Origin: Deltaproteobacteria bacterium
Lineage (GTDB): Bacteria; Desulfobacterota; Desulfuromonadia; Desulfuromonadales; BM103
Length of the DNA: 12,162 nucleotides
Reading direction: 5' to 3'
Assembly: GCA_019313105.1 (NCBI GenBank)
Contig: JAFDBW010000316.1
Location: forward strand, 1-12,162
Under the pieces are notes generated by a model, which ran no database searches, had not been told where the DNA came from, and worked only from the letters and a program-made list of their open reading frames with translations. The position numbers and the translations under genes are program-made. Shown here one piece after another: positions 8,001-12,162 of this stretch; positions within the stretch are counted from its first letter, which is position 1; every line of letters begins with the position of its first letter.

Positions 8001-8118
8001 CTGGGTTGGTATGGCGATCACCATCATGGCCGGTCTGGCCTTCGGTACAGTGCTGACCATGTTGGTGGTTCCGGTGCTTTACTGCATCTTCTTCAAGGTG
8101 CCGTCACCAAAAACATAA
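5017..8118 (+). CDS. RND inner-membrane efflux pump (HAE-like permease)
   Basis: A 1033-residue proton-driven transporter of the AcrB/MexB superfamily, with the usual length and architecture. TM1 is at about 13-32, followed by a large periplasmic porter loop. TM2-TM6 cluster around residues 345-505 and TM7 near 540. A second porter loop comes next, and TM8-TM12 lie in the last 165 residues. Signatures include LGQLEDPDF and YPGASAEQVELEVTDRIE early in the first loop. Proton-relay sites: Asp417 in TM4 (GMMVDNSIVVAEG) and Lys942 in TM10 (MIKNAIVLLDEV) match AcrB Asp407 and Lys940, while AcrB Asp408 is replaced by Asn418. Lack of CzcA-type motifs argues against a heavy-metal pump. It initiates at GTG with GAGGAG upstream and is third in the efflux set. 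Drug, lipid or solvent substrates are all possible. Confidence 0.94.
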   Translation: MNLAKIAIEKKAVSYFITFLLIAGGIASFLSLGQLEDPDFSVKTAVILTQYPGASAEQVELEVTDRIEVALQQLKTIDYIKSFSAPGYSQIWVNIDTQYWSDRLPQIWDEMRRKVRDIEESLPPGCERPVINDDFGDVYGLVMAITGDGFTYAEMEETAKDLRKELSLVEGVARVELWGVQPKVIYLEASETQLSQLGISDKSIIATMKEQNMMVDAGSVDVQQKRVRLAPTGEFRSPKDIEELAIHPSLIDSLQSLEQGQPLLSSDELIRIRDIGTIKRGYADPPPTMMRLDGKPALGISITNIGGANIVDVGRNVDSRMKELQEELPVGMEVHHVHWMSDVVADSVNGFFVNLAQAVIIVLIVLALAMGWRMGTLIGIDLVLTIFGTFIVMAMMGIDLQRMSLGALVIGLGMMVDNSIVVAEGFTVRREQGMDKIKAAIESAGSPAMPLLGATVVAVMAFYPIGGSKESTGEYCLSLFTVVGISLVVSWFISMTLTPLKCIDMLPDPKPQEDVHDPFGSKFYKIFRGFLEKAIRLRLLFMAVMVGALIASFVGFGYVEQLFFPASSMSKFMVDYYAPQGTRIQTTAEDLEGLEAKFLADERVDNVASFIGAGPPRFYLPVEPESANSAYGQLIVNLHDFREIDGLIKDMTPWLAENYPDSMVPMRKFDVGPGQTWQFQYRISGPAIADIEVLRGLGEQVLDILRAEPTAGAMQLDWRQKVPKMVPVYNQERAQYAGVAREDVANATKRAYDGLPIGLYRENDELWPIVLRHVEDDRASLASLDVLQVQPGLSTDTIPIAQVTDGVEMAWEETRIWRRDRRRTVTIQANPVLGVTLPTVMQNIQAKVEALELPPGYIAEWGGTTEDSAKSQKALLPGFIPTFAVILFILVALFNAFKPPIVIMLTVPFAMIGITTGLLTFQAPFGFMALLGAMSLMGMMIKNAIVLLDEVNINLADGMEQYDAVVIAALARLRPVVLAAATTVLGVVPLLQDVFWVGMAITIMAGLAFGTVLTMLVVPVLYCIFFKVPSPKT

Positions 8119-8172
8119 CAACCGTATACGTAGTTAAATAGACAAGGGAACATTATGCCTTAAGTGAATACC

Positions 8173-8208
8173 AGGAAGGAGGAGCGAGACTTCTCCTTTC
8201 TGCGTTTT
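8173..8208 (+). terminator. Possible terminator after the efflux genes
   Basis: Arms at 8173-8184 (AGGAAGGAGGAG) and 8190-8201 (CTTCTCCTTTCT) form a 12-bp RNA stem with two G-U wobbles and a 5-base loop. The tail is only GCGTTTTA, a short U-run, so termination may be partial. It lies between the pump stop codon and the glutamate dehydrogenase ribosome site. The left arm contains GGAGG-like bases that could instead be mistaken for a ribosome site, but no start follows at suitable distance. Confidence 0.5.
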
Positions 8209-8231
8209 AACTCCAAACAGCGGAGGACATC

Positions 8232-9647
8232 ATGTCAGAGAATCAACATCCAAGTTTCATGCACAGTGTCAAACGCATGTACGATTTCGCCGTCTCACGC
8301 ACCGACTTGCCACCGGGGATCGCTGAACTGCTCGGGGAATGCCGCTCCGTCTATCAGGTTCGTTTCCAGGTCAAAATCCAGGGCGAGTATCAGGTGTTCA
8401 AGGGCTGGCGTGCCACCCACAGTGAACACCGGCTGCCGGCCAAAGGCGGCATCCGCTTTGCCACAGCGGTCAACCAGGACGAAGTCGAAGCACTAGCTGC
8501 ACTGATGACCTTCAAGTGTGCGGTCGTCAATGTGCCCTTCGGCGGTTCCAAGGGTGGGCTTTGCCTTGACCCTCGGGCCTACAGCCGCGAAGATCTCGAT
8601 GCCATCACCCGTCGATTTGCCCTGGAACTGGAGAAAAAAGGGTACTTGAGCCCCGCTCTGAATGTGCCGGCCCCTGATATGGGGACTGGCCAGCGGGAAA
8701 TGGCCCTGATGGCTGATGTCTACCGGACACTGCATCCCGAGGATATTGATGCCGCTGCCTGCATTACCGGAAAGCCGCCCGAGATGGGCGGCATAGCTGG
8801 CCGGACTGAAGCCACCGGGCGCGGCGTGCAATATGCCATGCAGGAGTTTTTCCGCCATGCCGAGGATGTCTCAGCAGCCAAGTTGTCACCTGGACTGAAT
8901 GGGAAACGTGTGGTGGTTCAGGGCCTCGGCAACGTTGGTTACCACGCCGCCAAGTTCCTCGAAGAGGAAGACCAATGTTTGATTCTTGGCATTATCGAGT
9001 GGGACGGCGGCCTCTGGAGTGAAAAGGGTCTGCACGTCGAGAGTGTTGCCGCCTACATTCGCGAGCACGGCGGTGTCAAGGGCTATCCGGATGCCGAATA
9101 TGTCGCTGACGGGACCTTCCTGCTCGAAGCCGACTGCGACATTCTGGTGCCGGCAGCGCTGGAAAGCCAGATTCATGAGGGCAATGCAGCCAAGATCAAG
9201 GCCAACCTGATCGTCGAGGCGGCGAACGGCCCGGTCACTGCGGAAGCTGACGAGATATTGCGTCAAACAGGCAAGATCGTCATCCCGGACATGTATGCCA
9301 ACGCCGGCGGCGTGACGGTCTCTTACTTTGAGTGGACCAAAAACCTGGCACATATGCGGTTTGGCAAGATGGGGCGTCGTTTCATGCAATCCAGGGCAGA
9401 CTCAGCCCTCTCCGCACTGGAGCAGGCAATGGGCGACAAATTCCCGGACAAGATGCGCGAAGGCTTTGCAAAGGAAGCCGACGAACTGAACCTGGTGCGT
9501 TCCGGCCTGGAAGACACCATGTGCGAGGCTTACCAGGAGATTCGTGACATCTGGCATTCTCGCGATGATGTGCCTGACCTGCGGACCGCGGCATACATCC
9601 TGGCTATTGGTCGTGTTGGTCATTACTACACGGAATATGCTCTCTGA
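8232..9647 (+). CDS. gdhA: Glutamate dehydrogenase (Glu/Leu/Phe/Val family)
   Basis: A 471-residue enzyme that should interconvert glutamate with 2-oxoglutarate and ammonia using a nicotinamide cofactor. The dimerisation/substrate domain carries Lys71 in PAKGGIRF, the catalytic Lys107 in VPFGGSKGG and Asp149 in PAPDMGTG, all conserved positions of the family. The dinucleotide fold follows with GLGNVG at 231-236 and an acidic Glu256-Trp-Asp258 at the end of the second strand, which suggests NAD rather than NADP preference (inference). VEAANGPVTAEAD and PDMYANAGGVTVSYFEW are textbook glutamate dehydrogenase segments, although leucine or phenylalanine dehydrogenases share the fold. Start ATG has GGAGG at 8222-8226, five bases upstream. 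It is 113 bp after the pump gene and separated by a possible terminator, so co-transcription with the efflux genes is uncertain. No truncation or missing catalytic residue was seen. Confidence 0.93.
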   Translation: MSENQHPSFMHSVKRMYDFAVSRTDLPPGIAELLGECRSVYQVRFQVKIQGEYQVFKGWRATHSEHRLPAKGGIRFATAVNQDEVEALAALMTFKCAVVNVPFGGSKGGLCLDPRAYSREDLDAITRRFALELEKKGYLSPALNVPAPDMGTGQREMALMADVYRTLHPEDIDAAACITGKPPEMGGIAGRTEATGRGVQYAMQEFFRHAEDVSAAKLSPGLNGKRVVVQGLGNVGYHAAKFLEEEDQCLILGIIEWDGGLWSEKGLHVESVAAYIREHGGVKGYPDAEYVADGTFLLEADCDILVPAALESQIHEGNAAKIKANLIVEAANGPVTAEADEILRQTGKIVIPDMYANAGGVTVSYFEWTKNLAHMRFGKMGRRFMQSRADSALSALEQAMGDKFPDKMREGFAKEADELNLVRSGLEDTMCEAYQEIRDIWHSRDDVPDLRTAAYILAIGRVGHYYTEYAL

Positions 9648-9713
9648 CAATATAACAAGAGCAATCATGACACGATCTTGCTGCGATTCTGGAGACCAAA
9701 GACTAAGACGGTC

Positions 9714-9854
9714 TAGCCACAGATACACACAGATACACACAGATACACACAGATGGTTTTAAATCTTAAGACTTTAAAGATTTTAACCAAAAAATAGTGG
9801 TTTTGTTTTAAGTGTTTTATTTGATCCGCATTTATCTGTGTTCATCCGTGGCTA
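9714..9854. repeat. 141-bp palindromic MITE-like intergenic repeat with 10-bp tandem units
   Basis: The outer arms, 9714-9734 and 9834-9854, are inverted repeats matching at 18 of 21 positions; both begin or end with TAGCCAC/GTGGCTA. Two of the three mismatches become G-U wobbles on the minus-strand RNA. Just inside the left end, AGATACACAC is repeated three times head to tail from 9721 to 9750 plus a further AGAT. A second, AT-rich hairpin is nested in the middle (GGTT..AAATCTT at 9755-9767 against AAGATTT..AACC at 9777-9788). A short AACCA/TGGTT stem (9785-9802) followed by TTTTG-TTTT could act as a weak terminator for glutamate dehydrogenase. Elements with 'CACAGAT...ATCTGTG...GTGGCTA' ends are familiar as dispersed intergenic repeats in many bacteria; no transposase is here. 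The remaining 9648-9902 interval has only a T8 run at 9865-9872 and a small GCACG/CGTGC stem at 9874-9891. Confidence 0.7.
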
Positions 9855-9902
9855 ATTTTATATGTTTTTTTTCGCACGTCGCGCTTCGTGCCTCGAGTCA
9901 TC

Positions 9903-11483
9903 ATGGACCCAATGCTCATAACCGTCGCCTTTATCCTGGGATTCATTGTCCGTCAGGTCGGCCTGCCGCCGCTGGTGGGGTTCCTCGCCGCGGGTTTCTT
10001 ACTCAACGGGCTCGGCTTCGAGGGCGGTGAGACGCTGCAGACGTTCGCCGACCTCGGTGTGACGCTGCTGCTCTTCTCGATCGGTCTCAAGCTTGACCTG
10101 AAGAGCCTGGCCAAGCCGGAAGTCTGGGCCGGTGCTTCCATCCACATGGCGGCCACGGTCGTGGCTTTCGGTATCGGGATCTTCGGCCTCGGCCTGACCG
10201 GCCTGCCGTTCTTTGCCGACCTGGACTTCCCGCTCGCGGTGCTGGTCGCTTTCGCGCTAAGTTTTTCCAGCACTGTCTTCGCCGTCAAGATCCTCGAAGA
10301 AAAGGGCGAGGTAGGCGCCATGCACGGGCGGGTCGCCATCGGTATCCTGATCATGCAGGATATCTACGCCGTGCTGTTCCTCACTTTCTCGCTCGGCAAG
10401 CTGCCGTCGCCCTGGGCGGTACTGGTTCCGGCCGCCCTGTTCTGCCTGAAACCAATCCTCTACCGCCTGATGCCGCGCAGCTGGCACGGCGAGTTGCTCC
10501 TGCTGTTCGGCCTGTTCGCCGCCCTGGTAACCGGCGCCGGCGGGTTCGAGCTGGTCGGACTCAAGGCTGACCTCGGTGCCCTGATCCTCGGCGTGCTGCT
10601 GGCGGGACACGAAAAGAGCTCTGAACTGGCAAAAACCCTGATGGGGTTCAAGGACCTGCTGCTGGTCGGCTTCTTCCTGACCATCGGTCTTGCAGGAGCG
10701 CCAACCATGGCTGCGATCGGTGTCGCCGCGCTGCTGGTTGCCGTGACGCCCCTGAAAGTGGCGATCTTCTACCTCCTGCTGACCCGCTTCAGGCTGCGCG
10801 CACGCTCCTCGCTGCTGGCCTCGCTGAGTCTGGCCAACTACAGCGAGTTCGGCCTGATCGTCGCCGCGGTAGGTGCCTCACAGGGTTGGCTAGCTTCGGA
10901 GTGGCTGGTGATCATCGCCCTGGCGCTTTCAGCGACATTCATAATCGCGTCACCTTTGAACACAACAGCCGACGCACTCTACGTTCGCTACCGGGAGAAG
11001 CTGTGCAGGTTCGAAACCGACACCCGCCACCCTGACGATCAGCCGATCGACCCCTCCGGTGCGACGATCGGGGTTTTCGGCATGGGACGGATCGGCACCA
11101 TGGCCTATGATTTCCTACGTGACAAATACGATGAGACAGTGATCGGTGTCGACTTTGATAAAAAGACGGTCAGTGACCATTTTGCGGCAGGACGACGCGT
11201 TGTCTTCGGTGACCCGACCGACCCCGATTTCTGGTCCCGGGTTGTCCGGCCGGAAAAAGCGGCCCGCCTGGTCTTGCTGGCCATGCCGGAGCACCAGGCC
11301 AACCTGACCGCGGCACGGCACCTGGGCGAGGTCGGCTTCCCCGGCCGGATCACGGCGATCGCACAATTCGATGACCAGGTCAAGGAGCTCCGCGAGGCCG
11401 GGGTCCATGCCGCCTTTAACGTCTACAACGAGGCCGGTCTCGGGTTTGCCGAACACGCCTGCGAAGTTCTCGAGGGCCATTAA
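9903..11483 (+). CDS. Kef-type K+/H+ antiporter with TrkA-N (RCK) domain
   Basis: A 526-residue CPA2-family cation antiporter for the inner membrane. Residues about 3-355 are a run of hydrophobic helices with family signatures: the FSSTVFAVKILEEKGE stretch (about 121-136), Gln152-Asp153 in IMQDIYAVLFL, and GLKADLGALILGVLLAG (about 219-235). A soluble TrkA-N domain follows from about residue 387, with GMGRIG (393-398) as a Rossmann glycine loop and Asp417 ending the second strand, so NAD(H) or a similar nucleotide may gate transport. It is shorter than E. coli KefB/KefC (about 600 residues) and ends after the Rossmann fold without a further regulatory tail. The frame opens at GTG 9888, but that codon lies in a small hairpin; I chose the ATG at 9903, although no good ribosome site precedes either. 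A K+ channel gene follows 14 bp later. Ion specificity is inferred from family and neighbour. Confidence 0.85.
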   Translation: MDPMLITVAFILGFIVRQVGLPPLVGFLAAGFLLNGLGFEGGETLQTFADLGVTLLLFSIGLKLDLKSLAKPEVWAGASIHMAATVVAFGIGIFGLGLTGLPFFADLDFPLAVLVAFALSFSSTVFAVKILEEKGEVGAMHGRVAIGILIMQDIYAVLFLTFSLGKLPSPWAVLVPAALFCLKPILYRLMPRSWHGELLLLFGLFAALVTGAGGFELVGLKADLGALILGVLLAGHEKSSELAKTLMGFKDLLLVGFFLTIGLAGAPTMAAIGVAALLVAVTPLKVAIFYLLLTRFRLRARSSLLASLSLANYSEFGLIVAAVGASQGWLASEWLVIIALALSATFIIASPLNTTADALYVRYREKLCRFETDTRHPDDQPIDPSGATIGVFGMGRIGTMAYDFLRDKYDETVIGVDFDKKTVSDHFAAGRRVVFGDPTDPDFWSRVVRPEKAARLVLLAMPEHQANLTAARHLGEVGFPGRITAIAQFDDQVKELREAGVHAAFNVYNEAGLGFAEHACEVLEGH

Positions 11484-11497
11484 AAACAGGGCAAATC

Positions 11498-12162
11498 ATG
11501 AAAAACGCAATTCCCGATTTTAAGGCTTTATTCCTGGGGCGTTACGGCAGCCTTTTGGCCTGTCTTTTGTTTGTGATGATATTGCAGCCGACCATCGACA
11601 CCCGAATCGGCAAGCTCATTCTCGAACTGTTTTTCATCGCGGTCCTGCTGGCCGGACTGCGAGCCATCCAGATCGACAAGGGGCTGTTGCGGTTCGAGGT
11701 CATCCTTTTAGTCGCCAGCCTGGCCTGCGGTGTGCTCGGCAGCATGATGGGTCACGAGCTTTTGTTTGTCCTCGGCCTTGCCGGGCGGACGCTGTTCCTA
11801 ATCCTGGTGGCCTTGGGCATTTTGTTGGACCTGTTCCGCGGCAGCGAGGTGACCGGCGACAAGCTAGCCGGAGCGGTCTGTGTCTACCTGTTGATCGCCC
11901 TGATCTGGGGATACGCTTTCCTGATCACGGAATTTGTCACGCCCGAATCTTTCAGCTTTACCCAGGGAAATGAGCGGTTGCAGCTCTGGGTGTCAAGAGA
12001 GTTTTTCCCGTTTTTCTATTTCAGCATGGTGACCATGACCACGGTCGGCTACGGTGACATGGCACCGGTGACCACGGTGGCGCAGACCCTGGCGACCACG
12101 GAGGCGTTGGTCGGACAGGTTTACCTGACCATTCTCGTTGCAAGGCTGGTCGGCATGTTCCT
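11498..12162 (+). CDS. Six-helix K+ channel, cut by the window edge
   Basis: My translation of this open frame gives 221 complete codons and no stop before the right edge. Five hydrophobic segments (about 17-32, 40-56, 66-84, 89-112 and 123-147) precede a pore loop at about 168-190 that contains the K+ selectivity filter TTVGYGD (181-187), followed by the last helix (about 197-221). This is the shape of a 6-TM, single-pore potassium channel; the fourth segment lacks the regular Arg/Lys spacing of a voltage sensor, so voltage gating is unlikely. Any C-terminal RCK or nucleotide-binding domain would lie beyond the window. The ATG has AGGG six bases ahead and comes 14 bp after the Kef gene, so the two are probably one operon for K+ movement across the inner membrane. 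Confidence 0.88.
   Translation, partial: MKNAIPDFKALFLGRYGSLLACLLFVMILQPTIDTRIGKLILELFFIAVLLAGLRAIQIDKGLLRFEVILLVASLACGVLGSMMGHELLFVLGLAGRTLFLILVALGILLDLFRGSEVTGDKLAGAVCVYLLIALIWGYAFLITEFVTPESFSFTQGNERLQLWVSREFFPFFYFSMVTMTTVGYGDMAPVTTVAQTLATTEALVGQVYLTILVARLVGMF

Noticed and set aside
5017..8118. Heavy-metal (CzcA/CusA) pump
   Set aside because: The pump lacks CzcA-type motifs, and the adaptor has no His- or Met-rich metal-binding region.
8886..9389. 167-codon minus-strand open frame inside glutamate dehydrogenase
   Set aside because: Lies wholly within a highly conserved enzyme gene on the other strand and resembles nothing.
9717..9754. Tandem AGATACACAC units as a CRISPR array
   Set aside because: The units are contiguous 10-mers without spacers, and no cas gene is present.

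Overview
The window carries seven protein-coding genes (one cut by the right edge) and several non-coding repeat or hairpin elements. No rRNA, tRNA, CRISPR array, transposase or phage gene was seen. The style (moderate to high GC, RND pump with lipoprotein partners, Kef/K+ channel pair, and intergenic palindromes of the 'CACAGAT...ATCTGTG' kind) fits a Gram-negative bacterium with an outer membrane. I lean towards a Desulfuromonadales/Geobacter-like lineage, but that is an impression without database support.

Layout. Positions 1-449 hold no gene: a hairpin-rich repeat (about 46-240), then a Rho-independent terminator that serves the minus strand. Positions 450-1831 (minus strand) are a translationally coupled pair: a CBS-pair protein whose C-terminus carries an R-N-x-x-x-H motif like that of HEPN RNases, and an HD-domain phosphohydrolase whose start codon overlaps its stop codon (ATGA). 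Positions 1832-2121 form a divergent intergenic region with a likely promoter whose -10 lies inside a perfect 7-3-7 palindrome. Positions 2122-8118 (plus strand) encode a complete tripartite RND efflux system in the order outer-membrane factor, membrane-fusion lipoprotein, inner-membrane pump. Positions 8232-9647 encode a Glu/Leu/Phe/Val-type glutamate dehydrogenase. Positions 9648-9902 contain a 141-bp palindromic, MITE-like repeat with internal 10-bp tandem repeats. Positions 9903-12162 hold a K+-handling pair: a KefB/TrkA-N antiporter and a six-helix K+ channel with a TTVGYGD filter.

How the parts work together. The three efflux genes should form one envelope-spanning pump, with the putative operator at 1998-2014 as its best candidate control site. 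No regulator gene is present. The Kef protein and the channel, 14 bp apart, are probably co-transcribed and both move K+ across the inner membrane. The CBS-HEPN/HD pair is the least explained part: its domains suggest an adenine-nucleotide-sensing RNA- or nucleotide-processing module, which is inference only. Glutamate dehydrogenase looks like ordinary metabolism and has its own strong ribosome binding site.
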